64,000 bases of DNA from NCBI GenBank assembly GCA_051418075.1, contig JBPRGG010000132.1:1-64000 (forward strand), read 5' to 3'. The notes below the pieces were generated by a model. That model ran no database searches and was not told the DNA's origin. It was given only the letters and a program-made list of their open reading frames with translations. The position numbers and the translations under genes are program-made. Positions 28,119 through 36,589 of the stretch are shown here, piece by piece. The stretch comes from JBPRGG01 sp051418075. Its GTDB lineage: Bacteria; Bacteroidota; Bacteroidia; Cytophagales; Cyclobacteriaceae. The first letter of the stretch is position 1, and each line of letters starts with the position of its first letter.

Positions 28119-29858
28119 TTGTTGAATATGAGCATTTGTAAATGGATAGTGAGCGGATGGTTTATTTTAAACGTTTTACTGGTTCAGGGGCAGGAAATTT
28201 CCTCGTCTGCCTTGAACGCTACCATTCCATTATCCATTCATCCTACCGGAGATGCTGATCAGGAGCAAACTTTCATCCCCCTGGTTTATCTGGGTGATCA
28301 GACCCAGGTCAACTTTGTGGCTTCTCTTTCAGATTATCTGGTAAAACAGGAAGGCTGGCCTCATCTGTTGGTAGTGGGAATTGACCCAACTTCAGGAGCA
28401 GATTTAAGGGAGAAACTGAAACAATACATAAACTATGCTCAAGACCCCTTGCAGGATTTTTTAACTGAGGAGTTATTTCAATACCTGGGCCAAAATTACA
28501 GCTTACATCCCTTCCGTATCCTGGCTGGACATCAGGAAGCCGGGGCTTATGTTTTCACCACCATGATGGATCAGCAGGATACCTATCATGCCTTTATCTG
28601 CCTGGCACCAGCCTTCTATCAATTGCCTCAGGCTGAACTAGCCATGCGTACATTTCTGGTAGATCATTTTGAGTGGGATGACTTTTTATACATCGCCCAG
28701 GGATTTGGGGATAATACCCAAATGAAAGAAAGCCTGGAACTGAGTCGGTTGCTTAACTCCCATTCCATTGAAAGACCGATTGATTACCACTTTGAGTTTT
28801 TTGATCAGGTGAAAAACAGTAGCCTTCTACCCGAAGCCATGCCTGATGCATTAAGGAAGTTATTTGCCGATTTGGATCTGGGTATCATGCTCAATTATGG
28901 CGGGGTTGATTATTTATGGGAAAAAAAAGCCAGATTAGCGGATAAATATGACTTTGACCCCTTGAATTTAAGGTTGCCCAAAATACCGGTATCACAGATT
29001 TTGCTGTCTCTGGGAATGGAACAGCCAGATTTGTTGCCATCCAGGTTCAGGATGCTCTGGCATCAACATCCCGAGCGGTATGATTTTGATAAAACCCACC
29101 TGATCAATTTAAAGCAGTATTTTGAAAATATTAAAAATGATTTAGCCGCCGGTCAATTGCAAACAATCATTAGTGATCCGGCCTATCAAACTGTAAATCA
29201 ATCACCTTACCTGACCAACAACTATAGCCCCATCATCAAACTGGAACAGGGGAAACTGATGTCGGTATTGACTTCCAGTTCAAAAGTAGAAGAGGATCTG
29301 CAAATTGAGGGGGCCGAAATTAACACAGATCCGATAAAAAGTATTCGATTTGATGGCAAAGATGATTATGCTATCATCAAATCAGATCAGTTGAATGACC
29401 TGACCGGAAGTTTTTCAGTGTCCACCTGGATAAGACCAAATTCAGTGGAACGGTTTGAGGCATTTATCTCCCAGGCAGTAGAAGGAGAAACAAAGTCCCA
29501 CTGGCGGATAGGATTTGGTCCCATGCCGGCAAGTCAATGGGGGCTTTCCATCTGGAATAATGCCTGGAAAGATTATCTTATCAACCAGATTATCCCGCTT
29601 AATAGCTGGAGTCACCTGGCCGTGGTGGTAGATCAATCCCTGGGGCAGGTAACTTATTACCTCAATGGTGAGCCGGTAAATACAGTGGAACAGGTTTTTC
29701 CCTTATTCTCCAGCCAGGAACCGGTGGTTATCGGGCGGAATAATCGTAATGGAGGATATTTTGATGGCAGCTTATCCTATATTCATTTATACCGTCGGGG
29801 CTTATCTGATTCAGAAGTAAAAGCATTATTTGAAAGAAATAAAAAGGATTTTCAATAA
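28119..29858 (+). CDS. Esterase-D-fold / LamG fusion lacking the serine nucleophile
   Basis: This 579-residue exported protein has a signal peptide (cleaved near VQGQE). An alpha/beta-hydrolase domain of the esterase-D or enterochelin-esterase type covers about 30-260. A linker follows, then a C-terminal LamG/concanavalin-like domain at about 405-570 (SIRFDGKDDYAIIKS, GSFSVSTWIRP). The nucleophile elbow, expected as GHSxGG, reads GHQEAG at 137-142, so Q139 replaces the catalytic serine. The downstream segment (YHAFICLAPAFY) is otherwise normal. The hydrolase half is probably inactive as an esterase and may bind ligand; LamG domains usually bind glycans or proteins. It begins 5 bases after the DUF1593 gene. 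Confidence 0.75.
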   Translation: MLNMSICKWIVSGWFILNVLLVQGQEISSSALNATIPLSIHPTGDADQEQTFIPLVYLGDQTQVNFVASLSDYLVKQEGWPHLLVVGIDPTSGADLREKLKQYINYAQDPLQDFLTEELFQYLGQNYSLHPFRILAGHQEAGAYVFTTMMDQQDTYHAFICLAPAFYQLPQAELAMRTFLVDHFEWDDFLYIAQGFGDNTQMKESLELSRLLNSHSIERPIDYHFEFFDQVKNSSLLPEAMPDALRKLFADLDLGIMLNYGGVDYLWEKKARLADKYDFDPLNLRLPKIPVSQILLSLGMEQPDLLPSRFRMLWHQHPERYDFDKTHLINLKQYFENIKNDLAAGQLQTIISDPAYQTVNQSPYLTNNYSPIIKLEQGKLMSVLTSSSKVEEDLQIEGAEINTDPIKSIRFDGKDDYAIIKSDQLNDLTGSFSVSTWIRPNSVERFEAFISQAVEGETKSHWRIGFGPMPASQWGLSIWNNAWKDYLINQIIPLNSWSHLAVVVDQSLGQVTYYLNGEPVNTVEQVFPLFSSQEPVVIGRNNRNGGYFDGSLSYIHLYRRGLSDSEVKALFERNKKDFQ

Positions 29859-29869
29859 AAAAACAGCAT

Positions 29870-31315
29870 ATGGAAAGAAGGAAGTTTATCAAGAATTCAG
29901 CTATGGGATCAGCTTATTTGGCCAGCGGAATACCCGGATTTAACATAAATTCAGGTAGAAAAGCCAGCAAAATGTTTGTGGGCACCCCTGTATTACCGGA
30001 GATTTTATATGAAAGGGGAATTGAGGAAAGCCTGGATGCCATGCAGGAGCTTTCGGGTATCAATACTGTAATGACCTTTACCCATGACCATGTATTCAGG
30101 CAGTATCGTAAAAATTTCACCACCAAAACCGATCCGGAAGGCAATGACCTGACCAATGTTTGGGTAAGAACCGATATGAGTGAATTCCAGGGGAAGGATT
30201 TGAATACCAAATATGCCGATCGGGATATCCTGGATGAACTGGAAGTAGCAGCCAAACCCCGGAATATGAAAGTTTATGGAAGAATTCTGGAGCCTTACGT
30301 CATCACCGGAGCCATTCCAGGATTTGAAGCATTGGCCGAAATAGATGGGTACGGCAACAAAGGAAAAAATGTGTGCTACAATCACCCTGAATATATTGCC
30401 TATTGGGAAACCATCATTGGGGAACTGGTAAAAAAACATCCCGGAATGGATGGATTTAAATTTGGGCAGGAGCGGGGCGGCCCTATACTGGCTTCCCTGG
30501 GTAAGGATACCCCTGGCACCTGCTTTTGTCCTCATTGCCTGAAAATTGCCAAAGAGCGTGATATCAACCTGGACCGGGCCAGAAAAGGCATGATTGCCAT
30601 GCAGGAATTTGGCAACAGCATCAATGCCGGAGAGAAGCCGGTGGATGGGAATTTTGTGACTTTTATGCGGATCTTGTTTACTTACCCGGATGTGCTGGCC
30701 TGGGAGCAATTGTGGATGGACTCCCGTTCAGCTCAGAGGAAAAGGATGTATCACCAAATCAAAAAATTGAATGAAAAGGTACAGGTAGGCTGGCACATCG
30801 ATCACGGGATGACCTGGGATTTATTTTTCCGGGCTACCTGGGACTATGCCAAAATGGGTTCTCATTCAGACTGGCTCAGTGTGGCTGTGTATTTTGACAG
30901 CATGGGGCGGCGCAGCCTGGGCCATTATGAGCGTAATTACAAGGATATACTTTTTGGTGATGCTTCAGAAGAGCATGCTTACCCCATGTACCTGAGTATG
31001 TTGGGATTTGATCCGTACATGGAGCCTCCCCTGGAGCAGCACCGGGAGCATGATACCTCATTTAGCAGCGATTATGTTTACCGTGAATGCAAACGGGCGG
31101 TGGACAGGGTCAATGGTGCCGCACAGGTTTACGCCCGACCGGGTTTTGATATGCCCGGGTATGACTGCAATGTAACTCCGGAAGAAGTGTACCAGGCTGT
31201 TACCAAAGCCCTGGATGCCGGAGTGGATGGGCTTTGGGTAGGACGTGAATGGGATGAATTAAAACCGGCCAATGCCCAGGCTTTTGGCAATGCCATCAGG
31301 GATCACAAAGGTTAG
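29870..31315 (+). CDS. Tat-type exported protein of unknown family, possible TIM-barrel glycosidase
   Basis: This 481-residue protein starts with a twin-arginine-like leader (MERRKFIKNSAMGSAYLASG). The rest has the look of a TIM barrel: repeated strand-loop motifs such as NMKVYGRILEPYV, MDGFKFGQERGG, EKVQVGWHIDHGM and DGLWVGREWDE. Acidic residues at strand ends (E in FGQERGG, E in GREWDE) could be catalytic. A CFCPHC cluster at 218-223 may bind metal or form disulfides; such a cluster also occurs in some family-10/42-like hydrolase relatives. I cannot name a CAZy family. It is the last gene of the pectin-type operon, 11 bases after the LamG protein. Tat export suggests folding or cofactor loading in the cytoplasm. 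Confidence 0.6.
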   Translation: MERRKFIKNSAMGSAYLASGIPGFNINSGRKASKMFVGTPVLPEILYERGIEESLDAMQELSGINTVMTFTHDHVFRQYRKNFTTKTDPEGNDLTNVWVRTDMSEFQGKDLNTKYADRDILDELEVAAKPRNMKVYGRILEPYVITGAIPGFEALAEIDGYGNKGKNVCYNHPEYIAYWETIIGELVKKHPGMDGFKFGQERGGPILASLGKDTPGTCFCPHCLKIAKERDINLDRARKGMIAMQEFGNSINAGEKPVDGNFVTFMRILFTYPDVLAWEQLWMDSRSAQRKRMYHQIKKLNEKVQVGWHIDHGMTWDLFFRATWDYAKMGSHSDWLSVAVYFDSMGRRSLGHYERNYKDILFGDASEEHAYPMYLSMLGFDPYMEPPLEQHREHDTSFSSDYVYRECKRAVDRVNGAAQVYARPGFDMPGYDCNVTPEEVYQAVTKALDAGVDGLWVGREWDELKPANAQAFGNAIRDHKG

Positions 31316-31386
31316 ACCTGGTTGATTCAATTTGGAGCAGTGGAATAAAGTGTTGATTTGAGAGATTTATAAATATACCAGTTAGT

Positions 31387-31484
31387 TACCCTAGCTTTAC
31401 CTGTCGTAAGGCCTCACCAACCAATTTGAGCATGTGTTCTGGGTGTTTAAAAACGGTTGGGGCTTCAGATTAAAAGCCAGGGTA
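31387..31484. repeat. Roughly 100-base imperfect palindrome between convergent genes
   Basis: The outer arms TACCCTAGCTTT (31387-31398) and AAAGCCAGGGTA (31473-31484) pair with one G-T. An inner pair, CCAACC with GGTTGG, is flanked by GGCC/GGGC parts. It would form a long bulged hairpin. It lies between the 3' ends of two convergent genes, so it could be a terminator, a REP- or MITE-like element, or an RNA element. No second copy was noticed in this window. Confidence 0.4.
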
Positions 31485-31533
31485 GCCAATGAGGCATTTT
31501 TGATAAATATTCTTCTGCTGCTGGACATACGTT

Positions 31534-33828
31534 TTATTTTTTAAGTAAATAAAAAGGGGATTGGTCTGTAGCCCCGTCAATACCAAAATTTTTCCGGAAC
31601 TTCCGGCTGTTGTTTTCCTGCTGATGACCATCATGGTCCAGTACTAAAAGTTCTCCGTTAAAAGGAACAGTTATCACGGCTTTGACCGGTTCGAATACCA
31701 TGGGGGAATCGCCGGTTTCCAGAACTTGATTTTCATCCTCATTAAGCTTCATGCCGGTATTCCTAACCCTGGCCATGGCGGTAATGATGATCTGGTTGGT
31801 CGAATTAAGATCCTCAGTCTCTCCTTTGGCCGTGAGGTATATGACAGCAAAACCTTTTTGAGGTTGAATGCTGAAGCCATCTCCCAGGTCAAAGTATTGG
31901 TTCCCCGGAGCAAAACCAACAAATGCTTTGGTGGCCGGAGTGTTGATGGTGAAGTATCCCCCTTGCAGGGTATCCTCTTGGGCCGGAAACCATTTTAGCT
32001 GTCCTGTTGCTGAAACCAAAGCATCGTCTTGTTGAAAGGATTCCACATCAAAAGAGGCTGTTTCCTGCTCAGTTTCAGTAAAATCCACTGCCACCCGGGT
32101 TGCGGCCAAGGCCTGCGCCGGCACTTTATCAGTGGTAAAGGTTTTGATATCGTGGCTTTGTTCAGTGCTGCCGGTAAAACTCATTTTTCCTTGTAAAAGA
32201 GATGGAATATGAACCTTCAGATAATGGGTTTCCGGCGATTCTTTCACATCCATCCGGCGTACCTGACGGGCAATAGCCGGAAAATTAGCTATCACGGCCG
32301 GGTTAGCTACATCCCAGTTGGACTGGCCCAATTTCTCACTGAATCCGCCCTGGTCTGCATTTTCAAACATATATGAAACATCCCAGCCATTAAGCCCCCA
32401 GCCATAAGCTCCCAGCACTGCCGGCCCTTCAGCATAATATTCATTGGGCTGTACATGTATCCACTCACTCAGCATAAACGGCCGGCCTTCCACTTGCTGT
32501 AAGCCTGCGCTCAAGGAGCCAATTCCAGGCTGTGAAAGCAATGACCCATGGGCAAATTCAACATCTCTTTCCAAACCTTTGCGGGCGCCGCCAAAGTAAT
32601 TATGCCGGTCTACAATTCCTACCAGGTGATCCGAATGAAGGTTGAGCAGGTGGCCAATGGTGCTTCCGGCCTGCCAGTTGGAAGCCACTACCGGTCCCTC
32701 AAACCCGGTGTCTCGAATGGCTTTTAAAAAGCGGCTGTAAAAATCATTTTGTAATCCGATCAAAAATTCGGCAGTATCTAAAAGGCGTTGTTTCAATCCG
32801 GGGTAATCTGAGTCCGGACTGGCTATATTATCATAGGCTGAAGCATTGCCCCAGGGCACCACCGTTCCCCTGGCTAAGTCTTCTACGTTTAGATCACCCT
32901 GCACCTTATCCGGTTCAATGATATGCCTTAAATTAGATTGATTCAGGCTGGAAAGATTTGATAAGATCGCTTCTTCACCCCAGGCTTCCCGCCAGGCTTC
33001 CATACTGCCATATTTATCCATCAACCACTGGCTGAACTGCTGTCCCATCCGTTTCATGATGGTGGGCACCCGCTGCAGGCTCCAGTTGCCTCCATACCAC
33101 AACACGGCATCTTCGTTAAACATCTCCACACAAAAAATGGCCGGATCTTCAGCATAACGCAATCCGGTGTAGGGATTTTCATGGTTCAGGATCTTGATGG
33201 TTTGCTCTATTTGCATATCCTGCAATTCAGTAGACATATAGATCAACCCATAGTGGGCCCTGATCCTTTGATCATTTTTGGCAAAAACATCTCCCAATTC
33301 CCGGTGAAACGGGATCCGGTCCACATCTCCCGGGCCGAATTTTACTCCAAAAGTGGGAGAGAGTTTGGTATAAAGGCCATGATCTTTCAGGGTTTTTACA
33401 TAATAATCCATTCGGTCCAGGGCTTCCGGGTCAAATTCAGTAAAACTGTGAGCCGCTTGGATACCGATACCCGGTCGGTCAGCATACTTATGCAGACGTA
33501 TGCCATTGAGGCCAAACTTACGATAGAACGCAGCCCGTTTATCAGCCATTGCTTTTTCCGGGGCACAGGCACCATAGGTATTGTTAATGCCCCAGATCTT
33601 GATTTCTTTCCCGTTGTAAAAAAGTTTATCCTCCTGCATTTCAATTCTGCCGTGTTTTCCGGCTGGTTCGCTGTTCCAATCTTCCATGCCGATCAGGCTG
33701 GCCTGGTCATAAGTATTTTCAGGTTGGAAAGTGTACCATTCCCTGTTTTGGCTAAGTTGAACCTCAGATTCACATTGCAGGCAACATAAAATCAGGATAA
33801 ACAAAAATAATTTCGGATTAAAATTCAT
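31534..33828 (-). CDS. Clan-A-like glycoside hydrolase lipoprotein
   Basis: This protein of about 764 residues has a lipoprotein signal (MNFNPKLFLFILILCCLQC). The open frame's earlier ATG at 33861 adds 11 residues without a better signal, so I use 33828. A GH5/GH42-like TIM barrel runs from about 70 to 500. It has KIWGINNTYG, GLNGIRLHKYADRPG, an acid/base candidate E239 in EMFNED and a nucleophile candidate E455 in MLSEWIHV. A C-terminal beta-sandwich domain follows. Substrate is not predictable; the neighbours suggest a plant or marine cell-wall glycan. It is on the opposite strand to the seven-gene operon and transcribed alone. Confidence 0.75.
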   Translation of the reverse strand: MNFNPKLFLFILILCCLQCESEVQLSQNREWYTFQPENTYDQASLIGMEDWNSEPAGKHGRIEMQEDKLFYNGKEIKIWGINNTYGACAPEKAMADKRAAFYRKFGLNGIRLHKYADRPGIGIQAAHSFTEFDPEALDRMDYYVKTLKDHGLYTKLSPTFGVKFGPGDVDRIPFHRELGDVFAKNDQRIRAHYGLIYMSTELQDMQIEQTIKILNHENPYTGLRYAEDPAIFCVEMFNEDAVLWYGGNWSLQRVPTIMKRMGQQFSQWLMDKYGSMEAWREAWGEEAILSNLSSLNQSNLRHIIEPDKVQGDLNVEDLARGTVVPWGNASAYDNIASPDSDYPGLKQRLLDTAEFLIGLQNDFYSRFLKAIRDTGFEGPVVASNWQAGSTIGHLLNLHSDHLVGIVDRHNYFGGARKGLERDVEFAHGSLLSQPGIGSLSAGLQQVEGRPFMLSEWIHVQPNEYYAEGPAVLGAYGWGLNGWDVSYMFENADQGGFSEKLGQSNWDVANPAVIANFPAIARQVRRMDVKESPETHYLKVHIPSLLQGKMSFTGSTEQSHDIKTFTTDKVPAQALAATRVAVDFTETEQETASFDVESFQQDDALVSATGQLKWFPAQEDTLQGGYFTINTPATKAFVGFAPGNQYFDLGDGFSIQPQKGFAVIYLTAKGETEDLNSTNQIIITAMARVRNTGMKLNEDENQVLETGDSPMVFEPVKAVITVPFNGELLVLDHDGHQQENNSRKFRKNFGIDGATDQSPFYLLKK

Positions 33829-33861
33829 CAATGTATTTTTTAAAATTATATTGATCCACAT

Positions 33862-34196
33862 AATAATTTCCCTTTTCTAAGCACCTTAAGTTGGCAGGTT
33901 GGCAAATGGCCATATCTTCATTCTCCGGGAAGTCATTAATATTTCTACTTCTTGGCAAATGACTGTCTTTCTGGTCCCTATAGCAATTAAATTTATTGAT
34001 TATTAATAAAACTCCAAAAGTTTTTATGCGCTCATCGGAATATCTCTAAAAGTATAAGGGGCAAAAGACCAGACATCATGGAATGCATCGTTGAATTTTT
34101 TTTCTCATTTTGCCAATGTTATCTTAAATAAGTATTACTTTTAACGGATAATTAACAACTATTATTCACATTCGACCAATCAATTAGAAGTTTACA
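33862..34196. other. 335-base divergent intergenic region
   Basis: This AT-rich spacer lies between two divergently transcribed lipoprotein genes and probably carries promoters for both. I saw no clear -33/-7 match, repeat or RNA fold in it. Confidence 0.4.
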
Positions 34197-34685
34197 ATGA
34201 AGAAATTATTACCCTTATTGCTTGTTCTTTTGCTTATAACCGGCTGTTCTATCAATTCCAGAAATATTAAAAGCCCCAATTACCTGGTCAATTTTGACCG
34301 AAATGATTTTGTTTTTTCACCTCAGGTAGAATCAGAGGCTCAGATAACCAGGATATTGGGTATAGATTGGTCCCGTTTGTTTGGCTGGAATAATGCCACC
34401 ATTGATTCAGACCTTTATTTCAATAACCAGGGTGAAGGCCCTTCAGTCAGTGTGGCCGGGGATGAATTTGCCTTTAGTGTGGGTAATATTCTGGCTACGG
34501 TTCCTATCATTGGCTATCTGCCCAAAGGGCAGGCTACTTCTTATGCCTTGTATGAATTGATCAGTCAAAATCCGGGATATGATGTGATCGTATATCCTCA
34601 GTATGAAATGCAAAAAAGAGGCATCCCATTTTTTTATATGAAGACCAGGGTAAAAGTAAGGGCCAGGTTGGCCCGGGTGGAATAA
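34197..34685 (+). CDS. Small lipoprotein of unknown function
   Basis: This 162-residue protein has a textbook lipoprotein signal (MKKLLPLLLVLLLITGC, cysteine 17). The mature part contains a hydrophobic stretch around FAFSVGNILATVPIIGYLP. It ends in a strand pair (YDVIVYPQYEMQ and FFYMKTRVKVRARLARVE) whose style recurs in small Bacteroidota envelope lipoproteins. I do not recognise a named family. It stands alone, 160 bases before the ADP-ribosylglycohydrolase-like gene on the same strand, and both may share a transcript. No terminator is seen between them. Confidence 0.75.
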   Translation: MKKLLPLLLVLLLITGCSINSRNIKSPNYLVNFDRNDFVFSPQVESEAQITRILGIDWSRLFGWNNATIDSDLYFNNQGEGPSVSVAGDEFAFSVGNILATVPIIGYLPKGQATSYALYELISQNPGYDVIVYPQYEMQKRGIPFFYMKTRVKVRARLARVE

Positions 34686-34844
34686 TAGTAGCCATAAACT
34701 TTTAGTATGTACTTTAATGACCTCCGCCTAATTACATGGCAGGTTAATTCTAGTCAATTCTATAATAGCATTTAATCCAGTTGAATTATTGTACTGACAG
34801 CTTTTTTATTTCTATATTAGAGATGGAATAAATCATACAAATAC

Positions 34845-36554
34845 ATGAGAAAATCAGTATATCCTGCCGGATTAATAGTCGTATCGATCATGTTGCCACT
34901 GTTTTTTGCCTGTCAACCTGCCCGGGAAGGAAGAATGATCTCCGAAAAGGAGTACCTGGATAAAATGAAAGCGGCCTGGATCGGGCAAATGGCGGGAGTA
35001 GGATGGGGAGCGCCCACTGAATTTAAACACATTGAAACGGTAATACCTGAAGATCAGGTGCCGGAATGGAAACCGGAAATGATCAACCAGTTTGATCAGG
35101 ATGATATTTATGTGGAAATGACTTTTCTGGCTACCCTGGAAAAATATGGGCTGGATGTAACTCCTCAACAAGCGGGCCTAGAATTTGCCAACACCGGCTA
35201 CATGCTCTGGGCTGCCAACCGTCAGGGCCGGGATAACCTACGCCAGGGAATTGCACCTCCGGCCAGCAGCCATCCTCGGGTAAACAGTAGTGCCGATGAC
35301 ATTGATTACCAGATTGAAGCCGATTTCAGTGGGATCATTGCTCCCGGAATGCCTCAGGTTCCGATAGACCTGGGTGAAACCTTTGGCCGGATTATGAATT
35401 ATGGGGATGGGCTATACGGAGGCCAGTTTGTAGGAGGAATGTATGCCGCTGCTTATTTTGAATCTGATATCCAAAAAATTATCCAGGCCGGGCTTTCCTG
35501 TATCCACCCGGAGAGTTTATATGCCCAGGTTATTCGAGATGTACTTTCCTGGTATCAAAAATATCCTGATGACTGGCAGCAAACCTGGCAATTGCTGGAA
35601 CAAAAATATATGGAAACCAAAGATAATCAACCTTTTGCCGCTCAGAATGAGAAAGTTTGGCTGCCAATCGATGCTAAGATCAATGGCGCATATATCGTGA
35701 TGGGGTTGCTATATGGTGAAGGTGATCCGGACCAAACTATTACCATCTCCATGCGTTGTGGAAAAGATTCTGATTGTAATCCTTCCAACGCGGCAGGGAT
35801 CCTGTTCACTACCATGGGTTTTGAGCAATTGCCGGATAAATACAAGTCAGGCCTGGAACCACAAAATACCTTTAGTCATACCCAATACAGCTTTAATGAG
35901 CTTCTGGAAGTATGTCAGCAACTTACCCGCCAGTTGGTTCAGAAGTATGGGGGAGACGTGGTAGAAATGGATGGGGAAACTTATTATCTGATCCCGGATC
36001 AGGAACCTGAGCCCGGTCCCTTAAAAAAAAGCTGGGCACCTGAGCCTTATCAGGCCATATACTATACCCCTGAAAAGATGGATCAGATTGAGGCTTATCC
36101 CAGGCAGAAGTATGCCTCCATCATGAATCAATTTGCTCCGGCCTGGGAAGTGGATTTTGCCGGAAAATGCTCAGAACCAACCTTACTGGTTCAATGGCAG
36201 GAAAAAAATAAGGTGCTGGTAACCTGCCCCATGAATGAAAACCGGGGGGTACAGATTCGGCTCAAGGAACGAATAGCAGGAGAGCCGGGAAAAAAGACTT
36301 ACCTAAAGTTTGCCGCCGGTCAGGAAGGACAGACCAGTTGGAAGCTTAAAGTGAACGTAAATTATAAAAATATACTGGACCAGGAAATCAGCCCTGCTAC
36401 CACCGAACAGCACTGGCAGGAATTCAGCATTGACATCACGGAGTTTACGGATTCCAACTGGTTTTTTCTTCTTCTGGAAGCTGAGTCAGTGGGTGGTAAT
36501 ATGGCTCCAAATTATTGGGCTGATCTATACCTGGTGGGGGAAGAAAACATATAA
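34845..36554 (+). CDS. ADP-ribosylglycohydrolase-fold lipoprotein
   Basis: This 569-residue exported protein has a lipoprotein-like signal ending FFAC. The N-terminal two-thirds match the ADP-ribosylglycohydrolase (DraG/ARH) fold: KMKAAWIGQMAGVGWGAPTEF, the first metal cluster D86-D87 in DQDDIYVEM, and the second in GKDSDCNPSNAAGIL with D308 and D310. Classical enzymes have DTDT there; this one has DSDC. The C-terminal third (about 425-560) is a beta-sandwich resembling carbohydrate-binding modules. ARH enzymes act on ADP-ribose in the cytoplasm, which is odd for a surface lipoprotein, so its real substrate is probably another N- or O-glycoside. Secreted members are frequent in Bacteroidota polysaccharide loci. 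Confidence 0.78.
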   Translation: MRKSVYPAGLIVVSIMLPLFFACQPAREGRMISEKEYLDKMKAAWIGQMAGVGWGAPTEFKHIETVIPEDQVPEWKPEMINQFDQDDIYVEMTFLATLEKYGLDVTPQQAGLEFANTGYMLWAANRQGRDNLRQGIAPPASSHPRVNSSADDIDYQIEADFSGIIAPGMPQVPIDLGETFGRIMNYGDGLYGGQFVGGMYAAAYFESDIQKIIQAGLSCIHPESLYAQVIRDVLSWYQKYPDDWQQTWQLLEQKYMETKDNQPFAAQNEKVWLPIDAKINGAYIVMGLLYGEGDPDQTITISMRCGKDSDCNPSNAAGILFTTMGFEQLPDKYKSGLEPQNTFSHTQYSFNELLEVCQQLTRQLVQKYGGDVVEMDGETYYLIPDQEPEPGPLKKSWAPEPYQAIYYTPEKMDQIEAYPRQKYASIMNQFAPAWEVDFAGKCSEPTLLVQWQEKNKVLVTCPMNENRGVQIRLKERIAGEPGKKTYLKFAAGQEGQTSWKLKVNVNYKNILDQEISPATTEQHWQEFSIDITEFTDSNWFFLLLEAESVGGNMAPNYWADLYLVGEENI

Positions 36555-36589
36555 AGATGTGGGGTAGTTGCTAAAAAACTATCTAACAT

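Noticed and set aside
30005..30709. A 234-codon open frame on the minus strand
   Set aside because: It lies entirely inside the Tat-exported protein gene on the other strand and has no family motifs. The plus-strand frame has a signal, operon context and normal codon use.
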